Source: Mycolicibacterium sp. J2 (GTDB lineage Bacteria; Actinomycetota; Actinomycetes; Mycobacteriales; Mycobacteriaceae). Taken from it: a stretch of DNA of 64,000 bases. The notes beneath the pieces are model-generated. The model was given only the letters and a program-made list of their open reading frames with translations. It was not told the DNA's origin and did no database searches. How positions within the stretch are numbered: the stretch's first letter is position 1; each line of letters opens with the position of its first letter. Below are positions 1-8,666 of this stretch, piece after piece. The stretch is from contig NZ_JAPFPY010000026.1 in assembly GCF_026240945.1 (NCBI RefSeq), positions 1 to 64,000 on the forward strand. The letters are read 5' to 3'. Both the position numbers and the translations under genes were made by a program.

Positions 1-79
1 CGAGCTTGAGAACCCGGCACGTCACCGCGACGGGGATCCCGTCGGCGGCGAGCTCCTTCACGAGCGGGTAGAGCCTTTT
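1..79 (-). CDS. IS3-family transposase OrfB, N-terminal fragment (runs off the window)
   Basis: In the -1 frame relative to orfA the minus strand encodes KRLYPLVKELAADGIPVAV and continues to the window edge, the usual N-terminus of IS3 OrfB integrases. The DDE catalytic core is not in the window, so whether the element is complete cannot be judged. It is entered by frameshifting from orfA at the A-run at 76-79. Confidence 0.7.
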
Positions 80-366
80 CCCGGAAGGTTGGCCTGCGAC
101 AGATAGGCAGTCGCCCGGCGCAACACTTCGTTCTCCTGCTCCAACAACTTCATCCGCCGCCGCGCGTCCCGCAACTCAGCAGACTCGCCGGTGCTCTTGC
201 CCGGCTTGGCGCCCTCGTCGATATCGGCCTGGCGCATCCACTTGTGCAAGGTCATCGGGTGGACACCGAAATCGGTGGCGATCTGCTCGATCGTCACCCC
301 GTCATCGCGGTTGCGGGCCACGCGCACGACGTCGTCGCGGAACTCACGGGGATAGGGCCTTGCCAT
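58..366 (-). CDS. IS3-family transposase OrfA (helix-turn-helix subunit)
   Basis: About 102 residues starting MARPYPREFRDD. Residues 10-50 form the helix-turn-helix (GVTIEQIATDFGVHPMTLHKW) and residues 60-92 a leucine-zipper-like helix (RRMKLLEQENEVLRRA), as in OrfA proteins that bind the IS ends. The ATG at 366 is preferred over an upstream in-frame ATG because GGAAGG lies just before it. Near the 3' end the minus strand reads GGGAAAAGG (about 73-83). A -1 slip there changes the frame into orfB (RLYPLVKELAADG), so an OrfAB fusion transposase is expected. The gene looks intact. Confidence 0.85.
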   Translation of the reverse strand: MARPYPREFRDDVVRVARNRDDGVTIEQIATDFGVHPMTLHKWMRQADIDEGAKPGKSTGESAELRDARRRMKLLEQENEVLRRATAYLSQANLPGKGSTRS

Positions 367-430
367 GGGGACATCCTTCCAGCCCGCCCACGCAGGGCAA
401 GCCAACTCAGATGTCACCTACTCGTGCAGC

Positions 431-825
431 AGACCCTTGCGTCTTGAGCGGCGATCGCTTCATGGGTGCGCTGAGTGTCCTCCGGGCTTCCTGGGACAAG
501 CCCAGGAAAGTCAGTGTCTGCCCAGAGGTCAACCTCCTCGGCTCCGGTGACAAACCAGGGCCCGAACACATCCATTGTGGGAGCCGGAGGTACAGATCGA
601 GACGATGACGCCATGGCCGGCGTCGATACCTGATCCGTCCGTAAGCCGTTAACGCTCAAGGTAATTACCTCGTAAGCCTCTTCCGGCTTCGTGTGACATC
701 TATGAGTCGTGTTGCCTCCGGCGAGCTGTCGACAACGGCGGGACTGTCAGCCGTCTACCGGAATCTCAGCGGTCATAGCTGGTAACGAACCACGGCACTC
801 GAATCTAGCTTGCAAGGCTATCTGT
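431..825. other. Intergenic stretch without a supported gene
   Basis: About 400 bp between the IS end and the 3' end of the lipoprotein gene. An 81-codon minus-strand frame (414-659) exists but resembles no family I recognise and has no convincing ribosome-binding site. No tRNA, strong hairpin or repeat was seen. It is probably IS-flanking non-coding DNA. Confidence 0.4.
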
Positions 826-1695
826 TCAGCTGGCATCCAGCGGCCAACCAGGGACCGCATCGCCATGCGGTGGAGGTTTGTCCTTGAAGCCTGTGATGAG
901 GGCAAGTCTCTCGCTTTCGTTCTGGGGCATAACCTGGCTGCAACGCTGCTGAAGCGAAGCCGGCGGCCAGCGAAGCGGTTCGGGCGCATCCTTCGGTCCC
1001 CATCCCCCGAAGCTGGCTCCGGTAATGAACCAGTTAGCGAACAAATCTTGATTGGGCGCCGGGGCAGGTCCGCGCTGTGGCACCGAGACAGGCGGGGGAC
1101 CGCCTTTTTCCAGCTGGGTGAGTGTGATGCGAAACGGACGCACGCCGCTGCCTGGGCGTGGTTGGGCGTCGGGCTGAAAGGCTGCAACAGAGACGAACTT
1201 CCCAGGGTGTACCTCGCTCTCCATGAAGTTCGTATAGTCACCTGTGCAGCCAATTACGTCCCATCCTTCAGGCGTCGAGTTCATCTCGAGAAGGTGGTAC
1301 TGAATGGCTCCGTAGTGAGGGCGTGCGTCTTTGGAGGTGACGCTGTAACCCTCTCCTAGCGGTCGGATCCCCGTTACTTGCAGCTCGGGTGCTTCGCGAT
1401 ACAGCTGGTTCTCGGGCGTGGCGCGCATAAAACCGGGATACACGTTGTTGATGTCAGCGGTGAACGTCGCAATGTCGTAGGACTCTATGTACGCGCGGAT
1501 TATCACGGCCGGTCCGGTGAAGATGTCGATACCCGGTTCAGCGGACCAGTGGAACCGGAAATCGTTGAGTAGCGGGGGCCAATATGGGGATAGGCGGGCC
1601 GGCGCAGCGCTCGGCACAGACGACAGACTGGTTTGCGACGGGCCACCACATGCGGCTAATACGAAAACGGCCATCAGCGTTGCCACCAGGCGCAT
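826..1695 (-). CDS. Secreted lipoprotein, LppJ-like
   Basis: 289-residue predicted lipoprotein. It starts MRLVATLMAVFVLAACGG: a short signal peptide with lipobox LAAC and lipidated Cys16, so it should be anchored on the outer face of the membrane. No enzymatic motif is recognised in the rest. The ATG at 1695 is chosen over one at 1734 because the latter would precede the signal peptide with a charged tail and overlap the upstream gene. It lies 13 bp behind the EspA-like gene on the same strand and is probably co-transcribed. M. tuberculosis has a similar pairing of a large Rv2082-type protein with lipoprotein LppJ (Rv2080). That match is by memory of organisation, not alignment. Confidence 0.7.
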   Translation of the reverse strand: MRLVATLMAVFVLAACGGPSQTSLSSVPSAAPARLSPYWPPLLNDFRFHWSAEPGIDIFTGPAVIIRAYIESYDIATFTADINNVYPGFMRATPENQLYREAPELQVTGIRPLGEGYSVTSKDARPHYGAIQYHLLEMNSTPEGWDVIGCTGDYTNFMESEVHPGKFVSVAAFQPDAQPRPGSGVRPFRITLTQLEKGGPPPVSVPQRGPAPAPNQDLFANWFITGASFGGWGPKDAPEPLRWPPASLQQRCSQVMPQNESERLALITGFKDKPPPHGDAVPGWPLDAS

Positions 1696-1708
1696 CGCGG
1701 ACTCTTGC

Positions 1709-4090
1709 TTACGTCGCACCGTAGGCAGCCTCAACGTAGGTCCGCCAGTAGGCGGTCATCAGGTCGTCGATGGGGCGGTCGACCCCGACCGAATCAAGGT
1801 ACGCGTTGACGCTGTTGTGAAAGTCCCTGTACTCCTTGCTTCCTGACTGGTCCGGTGCTGTGAGTTCGCCGGCCTGGAGGTACTGATCAATCAATGACAT
1901 GTCCCCAGCGTTCGCATTCGCCAACACCTGTGCCAGATACTGCTGGGTCGGAAATGTTCCGGGGATGGTCACGTTCGGCGGCTTACCTTCCTGGGGTTCG
2001 GGGCCGATGATGAAGTCTTTTCCGATCGAGCCGGCCCCGGATGCCAGCGCGCCGTGCGGTCCTGCATGCTCTGCAGCAGTCGTCGTGAGATCGAAGAGCT
2101 TCCCCTGTAGCTGCCACGATTCGTGGCGGGCCTGGAACTCGTTGTGCAACCTGGATGCGGCCTCGTCATAGCTTCCGAGGTTCAGCGCTGCCTGCAGACG
2201 GCCGGCAGATTGCATCGCGAAATCGTCCTTCACCGGATTCCCGCTCGCGGCTGACAGCGCCGCGTTCTCGAACGCCTTATTGACGTGCTGCTGGGTGTTT
2301 TCGAAGAGAATCTCGCTGGCGGTCTTCGGCGCACCGGACCCTGGTTGTTGATCTAGCGGTGGATGGTCCGACATCAGCACACTCATCAGATGACGGGTCT
2401 TCACGGGTTCGGTCTGGGATTGGTCGGCGGGGTCGAGCGGCGCGAAAAGTCCGTTGTTGCCTCCGGTGTTGTTGCCGACCATATCGTCAAGGTACGGCGA
2501 CAATGCTCGGGCCATGTCCCTGGTGAGCTCTGGGTTGACTTGGCCGAGTGATTGACCCTCCGTCCCATAGCCTCTGGTGCTATCCAGATTGAGCAGGTGG
2601 TTGTCCGGATTGCTGGTGAACTCAGCGAGGGCGTGGGCTGTTTCGGCCGCCCGCCCCGTCGAGTCCTGAGCGGCAGACTGCTCCACCCAGTCGAACAGGC
2701 CGCCAGCCGCCAGGCCGTCGTCCTGCCACTGGTGGTTGGTCAGGTCATGCAGGAACTTGTCACCGCCGGCGCCGGTCACCGTGTCGTGGATGACCATGTC
2801 ATCCTTGTTCACCGAGTTGAGCATGTTCTGCAGGGTCGGGTCGACGTTCTCGTGGTACCACCGTGGCGCGTCATCGCCGGGGCCGAATCCGGTCCCCGGT
2901 GCCTGCGGTATCGGCTGGCGGTTCGAGATATCAAGCATCTCTTGGCTTTTCGCCATCATTCCAGCGTCCAAAGCGGAACCTTGTTGCAAGTTGCTGTTGC
3001 CCTGCTGCATCACGTTCGCGAGATCATTGAGGCCTTGCGTCGGCTGTAGCGGACCTGTCGGTTCCGGCGGAACGACCCAGCGTCCATCCTCGAATACACC
3101 GCTCGACATCGGCTGCGTCATCGCAGGTCCGTCCAAAACCTTCTGGACGCCGTCAGGAAGCGCGTACTTGCCGCCGCTCGCGGGCCGATCGGTCGACGGC
3201 GGCTGGGTCTGCGGAAGTCCGGTGGTGATGTGCGGGTTCGAAGCAAGCTGGAACACATCTGCGACACGGCCGCCATCGGATCCGGACTTGTCCATGATGG
3301 CTTTGATTTCGGCAGGCGTCTTGTCCCCGAATGCTCTCGAAAAGCCCTGGAGATAGGACATCTGGTCGGGCGGCAGCGTGAGATTCCCGTTGTGCAGTGC
3401 CGCCTGCTGCTCAGGGGTCAAGGTGGTGTTCTGGTTCAGGCGCTCTCGTTGCTCGGGGGTGAGCTGCCCATTTTGTAAGGCCTCGGAATCCTCGGCCCCG
3501 GTCTCGCTGGGAGACTTGTCCTTTCCAGTCGTCGCTTCGCCGTCCCCCTTGACCCCTTTGAAGTCGCCAGTGCCCTCCTTCGGCCCGCCGAACTTCTGAT
3601 CCGTCGAGAGCTTGGCCCACTCCGTCCCGAGCCCGCGGATCTTCCCTGCGATACCGCTGAGCTCGGTGTTCGACGTCGAAACCACAGTGCTGATCCGGCT
3701 CAGACCCTCCCGCACGATCGGCACCAGGTCCCGGTCGCGATTGTTGCCCGGCGGCACCTGTGCTGCGGCGTCGAGAACCCATTTCTTGATGCCGTCGAGG
3801 GTCTGCCTGCCGTTGGCCACCACCTGGGCGGACTCGGTGACATGCGCGCCGAGGCGTTGATCCAGCACGGCCAGTTGGGCGAACACCTTGGCGTGATCGG
3901 TGTTGACGGCGCCGTAGGCGTTCGCCGCGGATCCTGTCCATTTGGACCCGGGAGCCGCGGCCTCGACGGTCGACTGCATCTGGCGCAGTGACGCACTCTG
4001 GTCGAAACGTTCACCGGATTGCGGTGTCCCCGTGCCGAAGGTCTCGCGTGCCTTCGACCACGTCGACAGGAACGCGTCCAGCACACTCAC
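1709..4090 (-). CDS. EspA/EspE-like ESX-associated protein with TPR-like region
   Basis: 793 residues, GTG start with a strong GGGGGGA ribosome-binding site 4-5 nt upstream. The first ~110 residues resemble the EspA/EspE N-terminal domain of mycobacterial ESX-1 substrates, including a WTG (WxG) turn at 51-53 in a helical hairpin. Residues ~110-250 are low-complexity (Lys/Gly/Glu-rich, then repeated LTPEQ-type segments), and the remainder is helical, matching the mycobacterial 'TPR repeat region-containing protein' type (Rv2082/Rv3899c-like). No signal peptide is seen; export by a type VII system is inferred. No other esx gene is in the window, so the partner secretion system must lie elsewhere. 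The downstream lipoprotein probably works with it. Confidence 0.7.
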   Translation of the reverse strand: MSVLDAFLSTWSKARETFGTGTPQSGERFDQSASLRQMQSTVEAAAPGSKWTGSAANAYGAVNTDHAKVFAQLAVLDQRLGAHVTESAQVVANGRQTLDGIKKWVLDAAAQVPPGNNRDRDLVPIVREGLSRISTVVSTSNTELSGIAGKIRGLGTEWAKLSTDQKFGGPKEGTGDFKGVKGDGEATTGKDKSPSETGAEDSEALQNGQLTPEQRERLNQNTTLTPEQQAALHNGNLTLPPDQMSYLQGFSRAFGDKTPAEIKAIMDKSGSDGGRVADVFQLASNPHITTGLPQTQPPSTDRPASGGKYALPDGVQKVLDGPAMTQPMSSGVFEDGRWVVPPEPTGPLQPTQGLNDLANVMQQGNSNLQQGSALDAGMMAKSQEMLDISNRQPIPQAPGTGFGPGDDAPRWYHENVDPTLQNMLNSVNKDDMVIHDTVTGAGGDKFLHDLTNHQWQDDGLAAGGLFDWVEQSAAQDSTGRAAETAHALAEFTSNPDNHLLNLDSTRGYGTEGQSLGQVNPELTRDMARALSPYLDDMVGNNTGGNNGLFAPLDPADQSQTEPVKTRHLMSVLMSDHPPLDQQPGSGAPKTASEILFENTQQHVNKAFENAALSAASGNPVKDDFAMQSAGRLQAALNLGSYDEAASRLHNEFQARHESWQLQGKLFDLTTTAAEHAGPHGALASGAGSIGKDFIIGPEPQEGKPPNVTIPGTFPTQQYLAQVLANANAGDMSLIDQYLQAGELTAPDQSGSKEYRDFHNSVNAYLDSVGVDRPIDDLMTAYWRTYVEAAYGAT

Positions 4091-4117
4091 GTGATCCCCC
4101 CCGTCACGACATCAATC

Positions 4118-5290
4118 CTATTGCCGAGCCCCACCGCCGTGGTCCACCAATTCGTGGGCCTGACGCGCCGCGTCGGCGGCCGCCGCGCCGAATCCGAGAT
4201 CGAGCCATTCCTCGGCCACCGCGGTCAAGCCGTCCGCATCGCGCGCCGCCAGCGCCTGCGCGTGTGCCCTCGTCAGCCCAGCGAACGGACACGGCAGAGA
4301 CAACCCCTCCAGCACTCCCGCCGCGCGCACGTCACCCAGTCGCACCGCGTCATGCGCGGCACGCAATGCGACCGCTGTCTGACCGCCGCGTTCGGCCGCG
4401 CGGAACGCCTCTCGCGCGGCGCTCACCGCGCCGATGGAGTCCTTACGAGCCCAACTCGTCCACGCCCGGGCCAGTGCCAGCTCCGGTGCGAACAGCATCG
4501 ACTTCAGACCGTGCCGGGACTCTGCGCGCCCCAACGCTTTTGCCGCAGCCACCGTCGACCCCTGCTGGCCGAGCGTCTGTGCCAACAATATCCACGCCAG
4601 CGGTGTCCACGAGTAACCGGTCGGCGCCAAACCGTCGGCCGCCGAACGCAATAACCCGACCGCGGCATCCAGATCCCCGCGTACGGTCAACACCTCGGCG
4701 GTCAACACCTGGCCCACCCATTGTCCCGGCCCGGAATCGCCCGTCAGCTCGGCGGCCAGCTCCTCGGCCCGGTCCAGCTCGGCGCCGAACACGGCGACAA
4801 GCACCTGCCCGTACCCGGACGTGAAGCGCAACAAGCCGGGATGGCCGGCCGCGATCGCCCGCGCCGCCAACTCGTCGACCGGGCCGAACTCGCCCATCCG
4901 CGCATGTGTCAAAGCCGCCGCCGACGCCGCCCACCCGATCGCCTGATCCGAGGCCGTCGGCGATGCCAGCACCGATGCCGACAAGGCCCGGCACCGCTGC
5001 AGGTCCCCGGCATTCATCGCGAACGTGCCCAACAACGCGTCCACCGTCGCATCCGAGGACACCCGGCCGCGCAACGTCCGCAGGAACGCCGTCGCCCGCT
5101 CCGGCTCGTCGAGCATCCAGAACTGGTTGGCCGCCCGCGGCAACGCCCACGCCAGCAGATCGGCCTCGTCCAGCGTCGCCGGATCAACCTCGGCGAGCAC
5201 CGCGTCGGCCTCACGCCCACGGCCCTGCCAGGCCAGCTCTTGGGCCCTGGCCAACCGCGCCGCCAGCGACTCGGCTACGGGATCAGGCAC
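4118..5290 (-). CDS. Helical-repeat (TPR-like) protein of unknown function
   Basis: 390 residues, Ala/Leu/Arg-rich, built from paired helices (for example LARAQELAWQGRGREADAVL, then LLGTFAMNAGDLQRCRALSA), typical of a TPR solenoid. It resembles the C-terminal solenoid of large mycobacterial LuxR/ATPase regulators, but no P-loop or terminal HTH is present. It may therefore be a stand-alone scaffold or the remnant of such a regulator. The GTG at 5290 is chosen because TACACT ends exactly 6 nt upstream, predicting a leaderless mRNA; longer in-frame starts would run into the divergent gene. It is divergent from the LOG-family gene across a 47-bp promoter region. Confidence 0.65.
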   Translation of the reverse strand: MPDPVAESLAARLARAQELAWQGRGREADAVLAEVDPATLDEADLLAWALPRAANQFWMLDEPERATAFLRTLRGRVSSDATVDALLGTFAMNAGDLQRCRALSASVLASPTASDQAIGWAASAAALTHARMGEFGPVDELAARAIAAGHPGLLRFTSGYGQVLVAVFGAELDRAEELAAELTGDSGPGQWVGQVLTAEVLTVRGDLDAAVGLLRSAADGLAPTGYSWTPLAWILLAQTLGQQGSTVAAAKALGRAESRHGLKSMLFAPELALARAWTSWARKDSIGAVSAAREAFRAAERGGQTAVALRAAHDAVRLGDVRAAGVLEGLSLPCPFAGLTRAHAQALAARDADGLTAVAEEWLDLGFGAAAADAARQAHELVDHGGGARQ

Positions 5291-5296
5291 CGCCGC

Positions 5297-5302
5297 AGTG
5301 TA
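5297..5302 (-). promoter_or_regulatory. -10 box of the helical-repeat gene (leaderless)
   Basis: TACACT on the minus strand, 6 nt before the GTG at 5290; fits TANNNT with transcription starting at the start codon. Confidence 0.5.
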
Positions 5303-5323
5303 TGGCGGCCACGGGAGGCTCGG

Positions 5324-5329
5324 TAACGT
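5324..5329 (+). promoter_or_regulatory. -10 box of the LOG gene (leaderless)
   Basis: TAACGT 8 nt before the GTG at 5338, in the 47-bp region between divergent genes; fits TANNNT. Confidence 0.5.
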
Positions 5330-5337
5330 TTTGCCCT

Positions 5338-5901
5338 GTGGCCGAAACCCCTCCCTGGGCGGTGTGCGTCTACTGCGCCTCCGGCCCCACACACCCCGAA
5401 CTGCTCAAGCTCGCCCACGATGTGGGCCGTGCCGTCGCCGACCGCGGCTGGACGCTGGTCTCTGGCGGTGGCAACGTCTCGGCCATGGGCGCCGTCGCCG
5501 ACGGGGCGCGCCAGCACAGTGGCCGCACCGTCGGCGTCATCCCGAAGGCGCTGGTGCACCGCGAACTCGCCGACGTGGATGCCGACGAGCTGATCGTCAC
5601 CGACACCATGCGGGAGCGAAAGCAGGTCATGGAGGACCGCGCGAACGCGTTCATCGCGCTGCCCGGGGGCATTGGCACTCTCGAAGAATTTTTCGAGGCA
5701 TGGACTGCTGGCTACCTCGGGATGCATGACAAGCCGATCGTCATGCTCGACCCGTTCGGGCACTATGACGGGCTGCTCACCTGGCTGCGCGGTCTCGTCG
5801 ACACGGGATACGTCGGCGCCACCGCTCTTGATCGCCTGGTCGTGGTTAACAATGTGGACGCCGCCATGGCCGCATGTGCCCCCGGTGAGATCCCTCACTA
5901 G
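5338..5901 (+). CDS. LOG family protein (cytokinin riboside 5'-monophosphate phosphoribohydrolase type)
   Basis: 187 residues, the same length as M. tuberculosis Rv1205. LOG-family enzymes release free N6-modified adenine bases from their nucleoside monophosphates; the mycobacterial homologue has been linked to cytokinin production and removal by the proteasome. The sequence shows the Rossmann-like SGGGNVSAMGAVADGA loop near residues 40-56 and the family signature PGGIGTLEEFFE near residues 108-120. The GTG start gives VAETPPWAVCVYCAS, the expected N-terminus, and has a -10 box 8 nt upstream. fadD6 follows 11 bp downstream, suggesting co-transcription. Confidence 0.88.
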   Translation: MAETPPWAVCVYCASGPTHPELLKLAHDVGRAVADRGWTLVSGGGNVSAMGAVADGARQHSGRTVGVIPKALVHRELADVDADELIVTDTMRERKQVMEDRANAFIALPGGIGTLEEFFEAWTAGYLGMHDKPIVMLDPFGHYDGLLTWLRGLVDTGYVGATALDRLVVVNNVDAAMAACAPGEIPH

Positions 5902-5912
5902 AGTTCTTACTC

Positions 5913-7688
5913 ATGAGTAACGACACATCCCGCGCCAGCGTCGGTCTGCTCGATATCGCCACCCAACTGCCAGGGTTCCTGGCCGATGCCCCCGCGATCG
6001 TCCGCGGCCTGGTCACCGGCCTGGCTGCGCGGCCGACGGCCAAGACTTCGATCGGCAAAGTTTTCCAGGATCGGGCTGCGCAATACCCGGAGAAGGTGTT
6101 CCTCAAATTCGAGGATCAGCAGTACACCTACCGGCAGGCCAACGAGACGGTCAACCGCTATGCCGCCGTGCTGGCTGCCAAGGGCGTCGGCCACGGCGAC
6201 GTCGTCGGCATCATGCTGCGCAACTCACCCGACGCGGTGCTGCTCATGCTGGCCACGGTCAAGTGCGGCGCGGTGGCCGGGATGCTCAACTACCACCAGC
6301 GCGGCGATGTGCTGGCCCACAGCTTCGGTCTGCTCGGCGCGCGCGCCGTGGTCGCCGAGAACGACCTGATCGAGCCCATCGGGGAGAGCGGCGCCGAGCC
6401 GGACGGCTTGCTGACCATCGACGACCTGCGCCAGCTCTCGCTCACCGCGCCGACCACCAACCCGGCCGTCACCTCGGCCGTGCTGGCCAAGGACAAGGCG
6501 TTCTACATCTTCACCTCGGGCACCACCGGGCTGCCCAAGGCCAGCGTCATGACGCACTACCGCTGGCTGCGCGCGTTGGGCGGCTTCGGCGGGCTGGGAC
6601 TGCGCCTGAACAGCAACGACACCTTGTACTGCTGCCTGCCGCTCTACCACAACAACGCGCTCACGGTGGCCACCGGATCGGCCATCAACGCCGGCGCCGC
6701 GCTGGCCCTTGGCAAGTCGTTCTCGGCGTCGCGGTTCTGGGACGACGTCATCCGCTACGGCGCCACCTCCTTCGTCTATATCGGCGAGATCTGCGGGTAC
6801 CTGCTCAACCAGCCGCCCAAGCCGACCGACCGCCAACACAAGGTGCGGGTCATCGCCGGCAACGGGCTGCGCCCGGCCATCTGGGACGAGTTCACGCAGC
6901 GGTTCGGCATCCCGCGGGTGTGTGAGTTCTACGCCGCCAGCGAGGGCAACACCGCCTTCGTCAACGTCTTCAACGTCGACAAGACCACGGGGATCTGCCC
7001 CAGCCCGGTCGCCTTCGTCGAGTACGACCTGGACACCGGCGAGCCGGCGCGCGGCCCCGACGGCCGGCTGCGGCGGGTCAAGCGCGGCCAGCCCGGTCTG
7101 TTGTTGAGCAAGGTGTCCAGCTTCCAGCCGTTCGACGGTTACACCGACAAGTCGGCCAGTGAGAAGAAGCTGGTGCGTAACGCGTTCAAGGACGGCGATG
7201 TCTGGTTCAACACCGGGGACCTGATGCGTTCGCAGGGCTTCGGGCACGCCGCCTTCGCCGACCGGCTCGGCGACACCTTCCGGTGGAAGGGCGAGAACGT
7301 CGCCACCACGCAGGTCGAGGCCGCCCTGTCGGCGGACCATCAGGTCGAGGAGGCGACGGTGTTCGGCGTCGAGGTGGCCGGCTGCGGCGGGCGGGCCGGC
7401 ATGGTCGCCCTGCAGCTGAAGTCGGGTACCGAGTTCGACGGCGCCGCGCTGGCCAAGGCGGCCTACGCGAGCCTGCCCGGCTACGCCGTGCCGTTGTTCG
7501 TGCGGGTGGTCAAGGAACTCGCTCACACCTCGACGTTCAAGAGTCAGAAGGTCGAGCTGCGCAAACAGGGCTATGGCAGCGATGTCGAGGACCCCATCTA
7601 CGTGCTGGCCGGCCGCGACGAGGGATACGTCCCGTTCTACGACGGTTACGTCGACGAGGTGAGGGACGGCAAGCGGCCCAAGTCGTAG
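5913..7688 (+). CDS. fadD6: Long-chain acyl-CoA synthetase FadD6
   Basis: 591 residues of the ANL adenylating superfamily (Rv1206 is 597). It activates fatty acids to acyl-AMP and then acyl-CoA; the very-long-chain/FATP-like subgroup may also assist uptake at the membrane. The P-loop FTSGTTGLPKA lies near residues 199-209. The adenine-binding segment YAASEGNTAF, the hinge region around GDVWFNTGDLMR and the C-terminal catalytic-lysine domain are all present. Eleven bp behind the LOG gene. A long perfect inverted repeat begins at its stop codon and probably ends the transcript. Confidence 0.9.
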   Translation: MSNDTSRASVGLLDIATQLPGFLADAPAIVRGLVTGLAARPTAKTSIGKVFQDRAAQYPEKVFLKFEDQQYTYRQANETVNRYAAVLAAKGVGHGDVVGIMLRNSPDAVLLMLATVKCGAVAGMLNYHQRGDVLAHSFGLLGARAVVAENDLIEPIGESGAEPDGLLTIDDLRQLSLTAPTTNPAVTSAVLAKDKAFYIFTSGTTGLPKASVMTHYRWLRALGGFGGLGLRLNSNDTLYCCLPLYHNNALTVATGSAINAGAALALGKSFSASRFWDDVIRYGATSFVYIGEICGYLLNQPPKPTDRQHKVRVIAGNGLRPAIWDEFTQRFGIPRVCEFYAASEGNTAFVNVFNVDKTTGICPSPVAFVEYDLDTGEPARGPDGRLRRVKRGQPGLLLSKVSSFQPFDGYTDKSASEKKLVRNAFKDGDVWFNTGDLMRSQGFGHAAFADRLGDTFRWKGENVATTQVEAALSADHQVEEATVFGVEVAGCGGRAGMVALQLKSGTEFDGAALAKAAYASLPGYAVPLFVRVVKELAHTSTFKSQKVELRKQGYGSDVEDPIYVLAGRDEGYVPFYDGYVDEVRDGKRPKS

Positions 7689-7740
7689 CGACTTCGGCGC
7701 GCTCACCTGCGCTCACCGCGGTTGAGCGCGCCGAAGTCGC
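7688..7740. terminator. Long inverted repeat after fadD6
   Basis: Perfect 18-bp arms (7688-7705 and 7723-7740) around a 17-nt loop; the left arm starts inside the fadD6 stop codon. No U-tract follows, as is usual for mycobacterial hairpin terminators. The folP2 -10 box follows 8 bp downstream. Confidence 0.6.
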
Positions 7741-7747
7741 ACGCCGC

Positions 7748-7753
7748 TAGCCT
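7748..7753 (+). promoter_or_regulatory. -10 box of folP2 (leaderless)
   Basis: TAGCCT 7 nt before the GTG at 7761; supports that GTG rather than the in-frame start inside the hairpin. Confidence 0.5.
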
Positions 7754-7760
7754 GGGTGAC

Positions 7761-8666
7761 GTGCAGTCGACGTGGCAGGGCGGGCGGAGCGACGGGCGGT
7801 TGTTCCTGGGCCGTCCCGTCGCCGGTGACCGGGCGATGATCATGGCCATCGTCAACCGGACTCCGGACTCCTTCTACGACCGTGGCGCCACCTTCGACGA
7901 CCAGGCGGCCAAGGACGCCGTGCACCGTGTCATCGCCGACGGTGCCGATGTCATCGATGTCGGCGGGGTCAAGGCCGGTCCGGGCAGCAGTGTCGACGCC
8001 GACGAGGAGATCGCCCGCGTGGTGCCCTTCATCGAATGGCTGCGCGACGCCTATCCGAACCAGCTGATCAGCGTCGACACCTGGCGTGCCACCGTCGCCA
8101 AACAGGCGTGCGCGGCCGGCGCGGACCTGATCAACGACACCTGGGCGGGGGCCGACCCGGGCCTGCCGGAGGTGGCGGCGGCGTTCAATGCCGGGCTGGT
8201 GTGCTCCCACACCGGCGGCGCGGTACCGCGGACCAGGCCGTTTCGGGTGAACTACGGCATCACCGAACGCGGCGTGGTGGACGATGTCATCGCCGAGGTC
8301 ACCGCCGCCGCCGAACACGCGGTCTCGGTCGGGGTGTCCAGGGACGCGATCTTGATCGATCCGACCCATGATTTCGGCAAAAACACTTATCACGGCCTTA
8401 GTTTGTTGCGCCACGTAAAAGATCTTGTAAATACGGGATGGCCGGTCCTGATGGCCCTGAGTAACAAGGATTTCGTCGGGGAGACTCTGGGTGTGGGGCT
8501 CACTGAACGCCTGGAAGGCACCCTGGCAGCGACCGCGCTGGCGGCCGCCGATGGTGCCGCGATGTTCCGGGTACATGAGGTGGGACCTACACGGCGCGTA
8601 CTGGAAATGGTCGCGTCTATCCAAGGGGAGCGTCCACCGACGCGGACCGTGAGGGGACTGGCATGA
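7761..8666 (+). CDS. folP2: Dihydropteroate synthase-like protein FolP2
   Basis: 301 residues, pterin-binding TIM barrel. The N-terminal signature IMAIVNRTPDSFYD (about residues 27-40) and the DVGGVKAGPG segment are those of the DHPS family. The paralogue Rv1207 has been reported to lack DHPS activity, and the divergence here (GGVKAGPG instead of GGEST-type) agrees, so a folate role is uncertain. The neighbouring gpgS and glucan genes do not point to folate. The GTG at 7761 has a -10 box 7 nt upstream. The stop overlaps the gpgS start (ATGA), so the two are translationally coupled. Confidence 0.87.
   Translation: MQSTWQGGRSDGRLFLGRPVAGDRAMIMAIVNRTPDSFYDRGATFDDQAAKDAVHRVIADGADVIDVGGVKAGPGSSVDADEEIARVVPFIEWLRDAYPNQLISVDTWRATVAKQACAAGADLINDTWAGADPGLPEVAAAFNAGLVCSHTGGAVPRTRPFRVNYGITERGVVDDVIAEVTAAAEHAVSVGVSRDAILIDPTHDFGKNTYHGLSLLRHVKDLVNTGWPVLMALSNKDFVGETLGVGLTERLEGTLAATALAAADGAAMFRVHEVGPTRRVLEMVASIQGERPPTRTVRGLA

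Larger units (their letters stand above)
1..430 (-). mobile_element. IS3-family insertion sequence, left-truncated by the window edge
   Basis: Contains orfA complete and the first codons of orfB in the -1 frame, both on the minus strand, the classic IS3 two-frame layout. The rest of orfB lies outside the window. The upstream end of the element is placed only roughly, near 400-440, because the terminal inverted repeat could not be matched to its partner. Confidence 0.75.

Noticed and set aside
414..659. 81-codon minus-strand gene next to the IS3 element
   Set aside because: No ribosome-binding site, no family resemblance, and it overlaps the probable IS end.
3988..4824. 278-codon forward open frame opposite the helical-repeat gene
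   Set aside because: Arg/Pro-rich composition typical of an antisense shadow in high-GC DNA; overlaps two well-supported minus-strand genes.
6225..7706. 493-codon frame antisense to fadD6
   Set aside because: Low-complexity Val/Gly/His/Arg composition and complete overlap with fadD6; a reading-frame artefact.
7722..7760. Earlier folP2 start inside the hairpin
   Set aside because: It would place the first codons in the terminator arm and upstream of the -10 box; GTG 7761 fits better.
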